Positions 32,756 to 40,684 of a DNA stretch of 64,000 nucleotides are shown piece by piece. Every line of letters starts with the position of its first letter. Position 1 is the stretch's first letter. The position numbers and the translations under genes were made by a program. The notes beneath the pieces were generated by a model that saw only the letters and a list, made by a program, of their open reading frames with translations, did no database searches and was not told the origin of the DNA. The stretch is from NCBI GenBank assembly GCA_020161845.1, contig JAIUNK010000009.1, forward strand, positions 62,001 through 126,000, read 5' to 3'. The stretch is from Actinomycetota bacterium (GTDB taxonomy: Bacteria > Actinomycetota > Actinomycetes > Actinomycetales > Dermatophilaceae).

Positions 32756-34429
32756 GTCCAGGAATTCGTCCATCAGGTGCGGGGTCGCCGCGCGGATGAC
32801 TTGCACCGCGCGAGACTTGGGGACGTCGAGGATCCGGACGTGGCCCGTCGAGGTGGCCACGGTGGCTTCCAGCGTGACCAGTCCGGCGCGGCGCTGGAAG
32901 AACGACTCGTGCATGACCCAACCGATGATGGCGCGGGTTCGCAGACAGTGATGTTGGTGGGGGAACGCGCCCTCGGCGGCCACCAGGTAGCCCGCGTCCG
33001 GGCCGGTGAGTTGGTGCGGATCGCCGCAGAGGGCGTGGCCGAGCCAGCGGGCCCGGATCGAGGCGAGCGCGGGGACCAGGGCCAGGATCACGACGGCTCC
33101 CGCGGCGGTCCACCCCGGCCAGCCCCACCACCACGCAGCACCGGCCAGCGCCGCAGCACACGGGGCGACTGCGAGGAGCGCCCGGCTGTATCGGCGCCGG
33201 CTGGCCCGAACCCCGTGCCGAACCAGGCCGGTGCGCAGCGGCCGGTCGGTATCCAGGATGTCGGCCACGGCGTCCCGCACCACCGCGACGGGTGCGGGGG
33301 GCATGAGCAGATGGGAGGACCGCGAGCCGTGATCGTCGCCCCGGCCACCCCCGGTGACCAGCGCCTTCGCGCGGGCGCCCCGGGGAACCCGGAGAAACAG
33401 GGGCTGCTCCACGACGACCCCGCGTAGGCGCGCCTCCTCGATGGTCACGGCCCGCGAGGTGAGCAGGCCGCGCCGCACGTGCAGGGTCGCGTCGTCCCGG
33501 CGGGTCAGCCGGTATCCCCAGTTGGCCAGCGCATACGCCACCAGCGAGAGCACCGAGACCGCGATGACGGTGCCGAGCAGGAGCTCGACGATGAGCCAGG
33601 CTCGGCTGAACTCGGCCGTCGCGTCGCGAGCCCGCTCGATCCAGGGGCCGATCGTGTCGCCGAGCTTGAATTCGTTGACGATTCGGGCGCCGATGGCCCA
33701 CGCGGTCAGCGCCGTCGCGACGCCTGTCATGGTGAATGGGGCGAAGCGCAACCAGGCCGGGGTGAAGGCCGCCACGGTCCGTTCCCCGGGTGCGCCGGAT
33801 CCCGACGCGAAGGCGTCGCCCGGCTCGAAGGTCTCGCCCGGCTCCGCGGCCCCGCCCGGCTCCGCGGCCCCGCCCGGCTCCGCGGCCCCGCCCGGCTCCG
33901 CGGCCCCGCCCGGCCCGGAAGCGTCGGCGGAGGCACCAGCCTCGGCGGACGCCGACCGGCGCCGCGCCAGCAAAACCCGGTGCAGTTCGGCGCCCTGGCC
34001 GGCGTCGATGCCGTGCAGGGCCACGTCCTCGTGGGCCCCGGTGCCGACGCGCAGGTCCACGATCCGCAGCAGGCGCCGCAGCAGGGACGCCTCGGCGTCC
34101 ACGGTCCGGATCCGGTCCAGCTGCGCGGTCAATAGGTGCTTGCGAAAGACGCCGTGGCAGACCTGGAACTGGTCGCCGGTGACCCGGTACGTCGTGGTCC
34201 ACCAGCGCAGCACCGCGAGCAGGACCGGCAGGATCACGACGAGGAGCAACAGCCAGTAGGCCATCCCGCGCTGCGACACCGCGATGAGGATGACCGGGGC
34301 GAGACTCGGGATCAGTTCCCGCGCGTTGCGCAGCGGCGCGACGAGCAGAGATCGTGCGGCGGGGCGCCGCCACGCGCCGTCGGCCACCGACGCGCGAGCA
34401 TGCCCGGGGTTGCCAAGGTGCTGACTCAC
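32738..34429 (-). CDS. Membrane protein with bacterial PH domains (YdbT-like)
   Basis: A 563-residue membrane protein of the bPH2 family, like Bacillus YdbT. It has paired hydrophobic helices near residues 50-75, 235-285 and 430-470, and three PH-like segments: TYRVTGDQFQVCHGVFRKHLL, GYRLTRRDDATLHVRRGLL, and HCLRTRAIIGWVMHESFFQ, each followed by a TAQLDRIRTV/TIEEARLRGV-type line. A Gly-Ala-Glu-Pro repeat linker separates the first PH unit from the next helices. The GTG at 34429 is 13 nt after the stop of the smaller PH gene. In Bacillus the YdbS/YdbT pair gives resistance to certain antimicrobial peptides; function here is inferred only from that. Confidence 0.85.
   Translation of the reverse strand: MSQHLGNPGHARASVADGAWRRPAARSLLVAPLRNARELIPSLAPVILIAVSQRGMAYWLLLLVVILPVLLAVLRWWTTTYRVTGDQFQVCHGVFRKHLLTAQLDRIRTVDAEASLLRRLLRIVDLRVGTGAHEDVALHGIDAGQGAELHRVLLARRRSASAEAGASADASGPGGAAEPGGAAEPGGAAEPGGAAEPGETFEPGDAFASGSGAPGERTVAAFTPAWLRFAPFTMTGVATALTAWAIGARIVNEFKLGDTIGPWIERARDATAEFSRAWLIVELLLGTVIAVSVLSLVAYALANWGYRLTRRDDATLHVRRGLLTSRAVTIEEARLRGVVVEQPLFLRVPRGARAKALVTGGGRGDDHGSRSSHLLMPPAPVAVVRDAVADILDTDRPLRTGLVRHGVRASRRRYSRALLAVAPCAAALAGAAWWWGWPGWTAAGAVVILALVPALASIRARWLGHALCGDPHQLTGPDAGYLVAAEGAFPHQHHCLRTRAIIGWVMHESFFQRRAGLVTLEATVATSTGHVRILDVPKSRAVQVIRAATPHLMDEFLDPAGRP
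33840..33911. repeat. Four 18-bp repeats (GGAAEP linker)
   Basis: Four exact tandem copies of GGCTCCGCGGCCCCGCCC encode Gly-Gly-Ala-Ala-Glu-Pro on the minus strand inside the large PH-domain protein. Degenerate related units (GAAGGTCTCGCCCGGCTC type) flank it. It is a cytoplasmic linker that can change length in frame. Confidence 0.92.
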
Positions 34430-34442
34430 CGTTGATCCGCCC

Positions 34443-34958
34443 TCACGTCGCGTCCCCGCTATCGCGGGAGGTGACGGTGGTGAGCCGAGCCACCAGTTCC
34501 TCCACCTGGTGGCGGGGCAGTCCGGCGACCTCGACGGCACCGTGCGCGCTCGCCGTCGTGACCTTCATCGTGCCCAGCCCGAACGCCCGCTCCAGCGGGC
34601 CGAAGTGGCTGTCGACGGTCTGCACCCGGCTGATCGGGGCGACGCGCGAGGTCTGCGTGAGCCAGCCGGTCCGGGTGTAGACGGCGCCCTCGGTGACTTC
34701 CCAGCGGTGCACCCGGTAGCGCCAGTGCGGCATCACCAGGCAGAACGCGATGGCCGCCACGGCGAGTGCGATCGTGCCCGCGCGCAGCGCGGTGGGCGCC
34801 TCCGGGATCAGCGCGGCGGCCAGCCCGAGCGGGACGAGCAGGAACAGCCACCCGATCGCGGCGCTGATGAGCCACACCCAGCGCGCCTTGGGGCTGACGC
34901 GGTGCGCGGGGCGCCGTACGGTCGCCAGCGCCGCCGCCTCCCCCGAGGTGTCGGTCAT
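34443..34958 (-). CDS. PH-domain membrane protein (YdbS-like)
   Basis: A 171-residue protein: N-terminal cytoplasmic segment, two helices (WVWLISAAIGWLFLLVPLGL and AGTIALAVAAIAFCLVM), then one bacterial PH domain starting WRYRVHRWEVTEGAVYTRTG, with SRVAPISRVQTVDSHFGPLER and GLGTMKVTTAS as the typical YdbS lines. The ATG at 34958 is chosen because the upstream frame (to 35078) is Pro/Arg-rich and not family-like. It is the first gene of a two-gene operon with the larger PH protein; such pairs are common in Gram-positive bacteria. Confidence 0.88.
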   Translation of the reverse strand: MTDTSGEAAALATVRRPAHRVSPKARWVWLISAAIGWLFLLVPLGLAAALIPEAPTALRAGTIALAVAAIAFCLVMPHWRYRVHRWEVTEGAVYTRTGWLTQTSRVAPISRVQTVDSHFGPLERAFGLGTMKVTTASAHGAVEVAGLPRHQVEELVARLTTVTSRDSGDAT

Positions 34959-35159
34959 CGGCGCTACGCCACCCGCAGCTGGGGGCCGCGAGGCCGGGCT
35001 TGTCGGGCCGTCCGGCCGGGCAGGGCTACCACGTTGTCCATAGTGGCGAGGATACGATCTCGCGAAGTCCCTGCGCATGGCCCCGCACGGCGACCCGCCC
35101 CGGCGGCAGCTCTGGTGGCAGCTCTGGTGACCGGCCCCGGCTATGGGAGACTGCCTCGC

Positions 35160-36491
35160 GTGACCCGGCCGAACGTGTCAACGGACGAACCGGGCCGGCT
35201 CCTTGTCTTCGTCATGACGGCCGCCTTGGTCGGCGCGGGCACCGGCGCGATGGCGGGTTCGTTTCGCCTCATGCTCAGCGCAGCGGACGACCTGCGCAGA
35301 GATCTGACGATGCGGTCCCACGGCACGTGGTGGGGACTGCCGGTCCTGGTGCTCGGATGTGCCGCCGCGACGGCGCTCGCCGCCGCGTTGGTTCACCGCG
35401 TCGAACCCCACGCTGAGGGCAGCGGCATCCCGCGGGTGGAAGGCGTGGTCGAGGGGCGGACTGAGCCGGGGCGGCGGCGGATCCTGCCGGTCAAGTACGT
35501 CGGCGGCTTGCTCTCCATGGGCGCCGGCCTCGCCCTGGGCCGCGAGGGTCCGTGCGTGCAGATGGGCGGGAACATCGGCATCTGGATGGCCCGGCTGACC
35601 AGGCGCGGCGCATTCGACCTGCGGGTTCTGGTCGCCAGCGGCGCAGCGGCGGGCCTGGCCACCGCCTTCAACGCACCGATCGCCGGTGGGGTCTTCGTGC
35701 TGGAGGAGCTGGTCAAACGGTTCGAGCTGCGGACCACCCTGGCGACCCTGACAGCGTCGGGGACGGGCTTCATCGTGGCCCACGTCCTCGTCGGCAATGA
35801 CACCGACTTCCACATGCCCCCGCTGGACGACCCGCGACTGAGCCAGGCTCCCGTCGTCGCCGTGGTCGGCGTCGTCTGCGGGCTGGTCGGGGTGGCCTAC
35901 AACCACGCGATCATCGCGGCACTGCGGATCGCCGACGCGTCGCGGGTCCCGGTCGAGCTACGGGCCGGGCTCATCGGCGCCGGGTTCGGCCTGGTCGGCT
36001 GGTTCCTGCCGGACCTCGTCGGGGCGGGCAACCATCTGACCCAGGACGCGCTCACCGGGTCCGGGGCGCTCGTCACCGTGTGCCTCGTGCTGATGCTGCG
36101 CGCGGTGCTCGGGGTCGTGGCGTATGCCGCGGCGACCCCGGGCGGCCTGTTCGCGCCGATGCTCGTGCTCGGCAGCTACATCGGCCTGGCGGTGGGGCTG
36201 GCGGGCCAGGCGCTGGTGCCGTCGGTCACCCCCGAGCCCGCTGGGCTCGCCCTCATCGGAATGGCGGCCTTCTTTACCGCCAGCGTCCGGGCCCCGGTCA
36301 CCGGCCTGATCCTGGCGACGGAGCTCACCGGAACGACCAACCTCCTCGCGCCGATGCTGGGGGCCTGCGCGTTGGCCATGCTGATCGCCACCTCGCTAAG
36401 GTGCCGACCGATCTACGAACTCCTCACCGACCGGGCCGTGCGGGCGGCCCGCCAAAACGTGGCGGAGCGCAGGCCCTTGGCCCACGACTGA
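35160..36491 (+). CDS. ClC-family chloride channel/transporter
   Basis: A 443-residue voltage-gated-channel-type ClC protein. The anion-pathway motifs are GSGIPRVEG (about residue 82), GREGPCVQMGG (with the gating glutamate, about 121-131) and GGLFAPMLVLG (about 336-346). VLEELVKRF carries an acidic residue where CLC-ec1 has its internal proton glutamate, so Cl-/H+ exchange is likely rather than a pure channel. There is no C-terminal CBS domain. GTG at 35160 gives an N-terminus of normal length; the long upstream open frame is shadow. It may help acid resistance or charge balance. It ends 21 bp from the convergent GntR gene. Confidence 0.92.
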   Translation: MTRPNVSTDEPGRLLVFVMTAALVGAGTGAMAGSFRLMLSAADDLRRDLTMRSHGTWWGLPVLVLGCAAATALAAALVHRVEPHAEGSGIPRVEGVVEGRTEPGRRRILPVKYVGGLLSMGAGLALGREGPCVQMGGNIGIWMARLTRRGAFDLRVLVASGAAAGLATAFNAPIAGGVFVLEELVKRFELRTTLATLTASGTGFIVAHVLVGNDTDFHMPPLDDPRLSQAPVVAVVGVVCGLVGVAYNHAIIAALRIADASRVPVELRAGLIGAGFGLVGWFLPDLVGAGNHLTQDALTGSGALVTVCLVLMLRAVLGVVAYAAATPGGLFAPMLVLGSYIGLAVGLAGQALVPSVTPEPAGLALIGMAAFFTASVRAPVTGLILATELTGTTNLLAPMLGACALAMLIATSLRCRPIYELLTDRAVRAARQNVAERRPLAHD

Positions 36492-36512
36492 TCCGGACGC
36501 CTGCCCGTGGGG

Positions 36513-37250
36513 CTACCCCTGGCGCGGCCCGGGATCGGCAGATGGTGCCTTGACCGGGGCGAGGGTGACGTCCGGCAGTTGGGCGAGGAGGCCGTCGACG
36601 ACCAGACGGCGCATGTGCTCGTTCTCGGCGAGGACTGCCGCCGTGGCCGCGACACCGTCACCGGCCAGCACGGCCTCGCAGAGCGCGCGATGGTGAACCT
36701 GGTGGTGGTGTGCGAGGAGGGTGTCTGAGGCGTTGCCGCTGAAGGTGAGGAACATGATCCGCTGGAGCTCCGCGAGCAGTTGCCGCATGCTCCGGGTGAG
36801 ATAGCGGTTGCCGGCCAGCCCGGCGAGCATCTCGTGGACGTCGTGGTCCCGGACAATCGCGGTGGCCAGGTCGGCGGGGGGATCGGCCATGGCCAGTTCG
36901 GTGAGGGCAGTGAGCCGTCCGGGCCTGGTACGCGCGAGGGAGGCGACCGACGTCGCCACCGCGGGTTCCAGCAGGGCCCGGAGCTCGAAGGCCTCCGCGA
37001 CGCCTGCAAGCGTGACATCCGTCACTCGGTAACCCTTGCGCGGTCGCACCTCCACGAGTCCGTCCTGCACGAGTCGGTTGAGAGCCTCGCGCACCGGGGT
37101 GCGGGACAGCGCGGTGGTCGTCGCCAGGTCGCCTTCCCGAAGCGGCGCACCCGGCGGCAGTTCGCAGGTCAGGACTCGACGCTTCAGGACGTCGTAGGCC
37201 AGGTCCGTCGCCGTTGGCTTGGCTCTCGTCACGTCCTCTGCGGGCTCCAC
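36513..37250 (-). CDS. GntR/FadR-family regulator (FCD domain)
   Basis: A transcription factor with an N-terminal winged helix (ATDLAYDVLKRRVLTCELPPG, then SRTPVREALNRLVQDGLVEV and PRKGYRVTDV) and a C-terminal all-helical FCD domain (AFELRALLEPAVATSVA, DHDVHEMLAGLAGN, then HHQVHHRALCEAVLAGD), whose His/Asp residues would bind a metal and an organic acid ligand. The GTG at 37250 is preferred over the frame start at 37292, which adds a Cys-containing N-terminus; the GTG at 37232 is also possible. It diverges from the PepSY gene, and two TTGGTATCCA sites in the shared region are candidate operators. Confidence 0.9.
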   Translation of the reverse strand: MEPAEDVTRAKPTATDLAYDVLKRRVLTCELPPGAPLREGDLATTTALSRTPVREALNRLVQDGLVEVRPRKGYRVTDVTLAGVAEAFELRALLEPAVATSVASLARTRPGRLTALTELAMADPPADLATAIVRDHDVHEMLAGLAGNRYLTRSMRQLLAELQRIMFLTFSGNASDTLLAHHHQVHHRALCEAVLAGDGVAATAAVLAENEHMRRLVVDGLLAQLPDVTLAPVKAPSADPGPRQG

Positions 37251-37307
37251 GTTCCTATTGGGGCATACCCCGCGCAGCCGAGTCCACCGCACTCCTTACC
37301 GGCGTCT

Positions 37308-37383
37308 TTGGTATCCAAGTCAGGCCTGGCATCAGTACTGTGATCTATCACAGAAGCCAATAGGTGGCCTCATTGGTATCCAG
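37308..37383. promoter_or_regulatory. Operator cluster between GntR and PepSY genes
   Basis: TTGG-TAT-CCAA at 37308-37318 is a perfect inverted repeat, and the same site with one change, TTGGTATCCAG, recurs at 37373-37383, 65 bp away, directly before the PepSY start. Between them CTGTGATCTATCACAG (37338-37353) is a perfect 16-bp palindrome resembling a CRP half-site pair but with a 4-bp rather than 6-bp centre. FadR-type GntR proteins bind TGG-NNN-CCA-like sites, so these are the likely targets of the divergent regulator. Confidence 0.6.
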
Positions 37384-37385
37384 GA

Positions 37386-38891
37386 ATGAGAGGGGTGGGT
37401 CCGTTGGTCCACACAGTCGGGTCGGCTCATCACGACGAACGGTCGGGTCGGGGGGACCGGAGGGCAGGCCGCGGCACACGATCGGTCCCCGATCACCCCA
37501 CCGGCCCACACCATCGCGACCATCCCTGGCGACCGGTGCTCGTGCGGATGCACTTCTTCGCGGGCATCCTGGTCGGTCCGCTGATCGTGCTGGCCGCGCT
37601 CACCGGGATCCTGTATGTCTTCGCCTCGCCGCTGGAGCGCGTCGTGTACGCCCAGGAGCTCACCGTGGATCCAGGCGGGAGGACGGCCCTCCCGCTGCAG
37701 TCCCAGGTCGAGGCGGCGGTCCGCGCGACACCTACCCTGCGTCTGAGCGGGGTCAAGGCCGGCGACCTCGGCGAGACCACCCGGGTCGACTTCGCCGACC
37801 CCGCGCTGCCCCCGATGTCCGCCCACAGCGTCTACGTCGATCCGTTTACCGCTGAGGTCACCGGCAGCCTGGTCACCCGGCACGGCGGCACTCCGCTCAA
37901 GGGCTGGTTGGGTACCTTGCACGCGGACCTCCATCTCGGCACGCCGGGGCGGGTGTACGCCGAGCTGGCCTCGCACTGGCTCGCGGTGCTCACCATTGGC
38001 GGGGCGATCTTGTGGTGGGAGCGGTCCGCCCGGCATGGTGGCTGGCGGACACGACGATTCGCCCGACGCTTCGGACTGCTGGACCGGTCCCGGCGAGGCC
38101 TGCACGCGACGCTGTCTTGGCATGGTGTGGTCGGGGCCTGGACCGCGGTCCTGGTGTTGGTGGTGGCACTGACCGGCCTGATGGTCGGGGTGTCATCGGG
38201 CCCGCGGTGGACCGACCTGCTCGCCTCGCAGGGCGCCAGTGCGCCACGGATCAGCACCGTGATCCCTGGGGCCACCGCTGCGGTGGCGGGTCCGGGACAG
38301 CTGCCGAACGGGGTCAGCGTGGACGAGGTGCTGCGGGGCGCCGCCCGCGTGGGGGTGAGCGAGGCCGTCTCTCTGACCGCTCCCAAGGCGCCCGGTCAGG
38401 GCTGGACCGCGTCGGAAACCGACCTGACCTGGCCGGTCAATCTGGACCAGGCCGTCATCGATCCGGCCACCGGGGCCGCCGTGCGCACCCTGGGCTGGGA
38501 TTCCTGGCCGGTCCTGGCCCAGGCCAACCGCCTCCTGTTGTTCTTCCACTTCGGTCGCACGCTGGGCCCGCTCAACGACATCCAGCTCGTCCTGAGCATG
38601 GTCGCCGTCATCGCGCTGACCTGGTGGGGGTACCGGATGTGGTGGCGCCGCCGCCCGCACGGGCCCAGGCTCCGGTTCGGCCGGTCGCCACGCCGAGGCG
38701 CCTGGCGCACGGCTCCCCGGGGCCTCGTGGCCGTCGCGACCGCGCTGCTCATCGCCTGGGGCATCGTGGTCCCGGTCTTCGGGCTGAGCATGTTGGCGTT
38801 CCTGATCATCGACGCGGCTATTGGTCGCGCCGTGGGTCACCGAACTCCGGCCGGCACCCCGGACGTGGAGATGGTGGGCACGGGCGACTGA
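37386..38891 (+). CDS. PepSY-associated membrane protein
   Basis: A membrane protein of up to 501 residues of the PepSY-TM (DUF2318/PiuB-like) group, often linked to iron uptake or ferric reduction. Helices appear at about 60-83 (FFAGILVGPLIVLAALTGIL), 195-212 (HWLAVLTIGGAILWW), 250-270, 400-420 and 445-475. HADLHLG between helices and a HWLAV and HFGRTLG histidine set fit heme- or metal-contacting positions. PepSY-like segments (QLTVDPGG, NLDQAVIDPATGAAV) lie outside the membrane. The ATG at 37386 abuts an operator and has no spaced ribosome binding site; a TTG at 37404 with GAGAGGGG upstream is an alternative start. Confidence 0.82.
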   Translation: MRGVGPLVHTVGSAHHDERSGRGDRRAGRGTRSVPDHPTGPHHRDHPWRPVLVRMHFFAGILVGPLIVLAALTGILYVFASPLERVVYAQELTVDPGGRTALPLQSQVEAAVRATPTLRLSGVKAGDLGETTRVDFADPALPPMSAHSVYVDPFTAEVTGSLVTRHGGTPLKGWLGTLHADLHLGTPGRVYAELASHWLAVLTIGGAILWWERSARHGGWRTRRFARRFGLLDRSRRGLHATLSWHGVVGAWTAVLVLVVALTGLMVGVSSGPRWTDLLASQGASAPRISTVIPGATAAVAGPGQLPNGVSVDEVLRGAARVGVSEAVSLTAPKAPGQGWTASETDLTWPVNLDQAVIDPATGAAVRTLGWDSWPVLAQANRLLLFFHFGRTLGPLNDIQLVLSMVAVIALTWWGYRMWWRRRPHGPRLRFGRSPRRGAWRTAPRGLVAVATALLIAWGIVVPVFGLSMLAFLIIDAAIGRAVGHRTPAGTPDVEMVGTGD

Positions 38892-38960
38892 GGCGGCGGT
38901 ACGCACCACGACCCGGCGCGGGTCCGCAGCGTTGTCGGACCCCCCGGGCAGGATGTCCCC

Positions 38961-40673
38961 ATGGCCGGCCACCCCCACGACTCCACGGAGCTCCGCAAGG
39001 CGCGGGGGGCGTTCTTCACGCCGGAGCCACTCGCGCGCTATGTCACCGACTGGGCGGTGCGCTCGGCCCACGACCACGTGCTGGAACCGTCCTGCGGTGA
39101 GGCCGCGTTCTTGGTGGCGGCGGGCCGCCGGCTGACCGCCCTGGGCGCGACCGGCGACCTGGCCGGGCAGTTGGCGGGGGTCGAGGTGCACGCCGGCTCG
39201 GTGGCGGCCGCCGTGGGGCACCTGCACACGGCGGGCTACCGGGCCGAGATCGCGGTGGCGGACTTCCTGGCCGGTGCGCCGGCTGCGGCGTACGACGTGG
39301 TCGTCGGCAACCCGCCGTACGTGCGCTACCAGGCCTTTTCGGGCCAGGCGAGGGCCGTCGCCCGCGGCGCCGCCCTGCGCGGCGGGGTCGCGCTGACGGC
39401 CCTGGCCAGCAGCTGGGCCGCGTTCACCGTGCATGCCGCGCTGCATGTGCGGACCGGCGGGCGGCTGGGGCTGGTGTTGCCCGCCGAGATGCTCACCGTG
39501 AACTACGCGGCGCCGGTGCGGGATTTCCTGATGCGGGCGTTTGCGCGGGTGCGGCTGGTGCTGTTCAGCGAGCGGGTCTTCCCCGGGGTTCTCGAGGACG
39601 TGGTGCTGCTGCTCGCCGAGGGGCGGGGGCTGGCCCCGACGGACCATTGCGAGCTGGTGCAGACGCGCAACGCGGCGACGCTGGCCGAGCCGACCGACGC
39701 CCCGGTGCGGCGCTGGAATCCCGAGGTGGGCGAGCGCTGGTCGCGGGCGCTGCTCCCGCCGGACGCGGCCCGGGCCTACGCGGCGGCGCTCGCCGGTCCG
39801 GGGATCGTGCCGCTGGCCGCGTGGGGCGAGACGACGCTGGGCATGGTGACGGGGAACAACGCCTTTTTCGCGGTGAGCGGCGCGGCCGCCCGTCGGCAGG
39901 GTCTGCGGCCTCAGGACCTGATCCGGCTCTCGCCGCCGGGCAGCCGGCACCTTCGGGGGCTGGAGCTGACCACGGCGCGGCTCGAGGAGCTGGACGCGTC
40001 GGGAAAGTCGACCTGGCTGTTCCGGCCCGAGGGGGCGCCGTCGGCGACCGGTCGCCGCTATATCGCGGCGGGGGAGGCGGTCGGGGTCGACGGGGCGTAC
40101 AAGTGCCGGGTGCGCACCCCGTGGTGGCGTACGCCGTATCTGCCGCCCGCCGACTTGCTGCTGACCTACATGAACGCCGACACGGCCCGGCTCTGCACGA
40201 ACACCGCGGGGGTGCACCACCTGAATTCGGTGCACGGGGTCTACCTGCGCCGCGAGGTGCGGGCTCTCGGTCGGGAACTGCTCCCGATCGCGGCGCTGAA
40301 CAGCGTGACGCTGCTCGGGGCCGAGGTGGTGGGGCGCGCCTATGGCGGTGGCGTGCTCAAACTGGAGCCTCGGGAGGCCGATCGGTGGCCGATGCCGGCG
40401 GTGGATCTCGTGGCGGCTCGGGCCGGAGCGCTGCGGGGCGTGCGTGCGGCCGTGGCTGAGCAGCTGGCCCGGGGGGCGGTGTTTGCCGCGTCCCGGCTGG
40501 TCGACGCGGCGTTGTGGCCCGAGTCGGACGATCCCCCGCGGGGCTCGTCGGGCCGGATCGACGGTGTGGCAGCCCCGGTCGACGAGATGGCCGGCGGCCC
40601 CGAGTTCGAGGCGCTGCGTCGCGGCCGCGAGGCGCTGCACGATCGGCGGCGCGCCCGGTCCCGGTCGCCGTGA
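38961..40673 (+). CDS. N6-adenine-type DNA methyltransferase (Eco57I-like)
   Basis: A 570-residue SAM-dependent DNA methylase. Near the start KARGAFFTPEPLARYVTDWA is the N-12-class entry, then VLEPSCGEAAFLVAA (SAM motif I, about 38-52) and VVVGNPPYVRYQ (catalytic NPPY, about 116-119). LGLVLPAEMLTVNYA follows, as in Eco57I/TaqI-type enzymes. The C-terminal 300 residues would be the target recognition region. The ATG at 38961 is reasonably placed; AGGA lies 6-9 nt upstream. The neighbour at 40685, transcribed toward it, is a candidate nuclease, so this may be the modification half of a restriction-modification system. Confidence 0.85.
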   Translation: MAGHPHDSTELRKARGAFFTPEPLARYVTDWAVRSAHDHVLEPSCGEAAFLVAAGRRLTALGATGDLAGQLAGVEVHAGSVAAAVGHLHTAGYRAEIAVADFLAGAPAAAYDVVVGNPPYVRYQAFSGQARAVARGAALRGGVALTALASSWAAFTVHAALHVRTGGRLGLVLPAEMLTVNYAAPVRDFLMRAFARVRLVLFSERVFPGVLEDVVLLLAEGRGLAPTDHCELVQTRNAATLAEPTDAPVRRWNPEVGERWSRALLPPDAARAYAAALAGPGIVPLAAWGETTLGMVTGNNAFFAVSGAAARRQGLRPQDLIRLSPPGSRHLRGLELTTARLEELDASGKSTWLFRPEGAPSATGRRYIAAGEAVGVDGAYKCRVRTPWWRTPYLPPADLLLTYMNADTARLCTNTAGVHHLNSVHGVYLRREVRALGRELLPIAALNSVTLLGAEVVGRAYGGGVLKLEPREADRWPMPAVDLVAARAGALRGVRAAVAEQLARGAVFAASRLVDAALWPESDDPPRGSSGRIDGVAAPVDEMAGGPEFEALRRGREALHDRRRARSRSP

Positions 40674-40684
40674 TCGTGCGCGCC

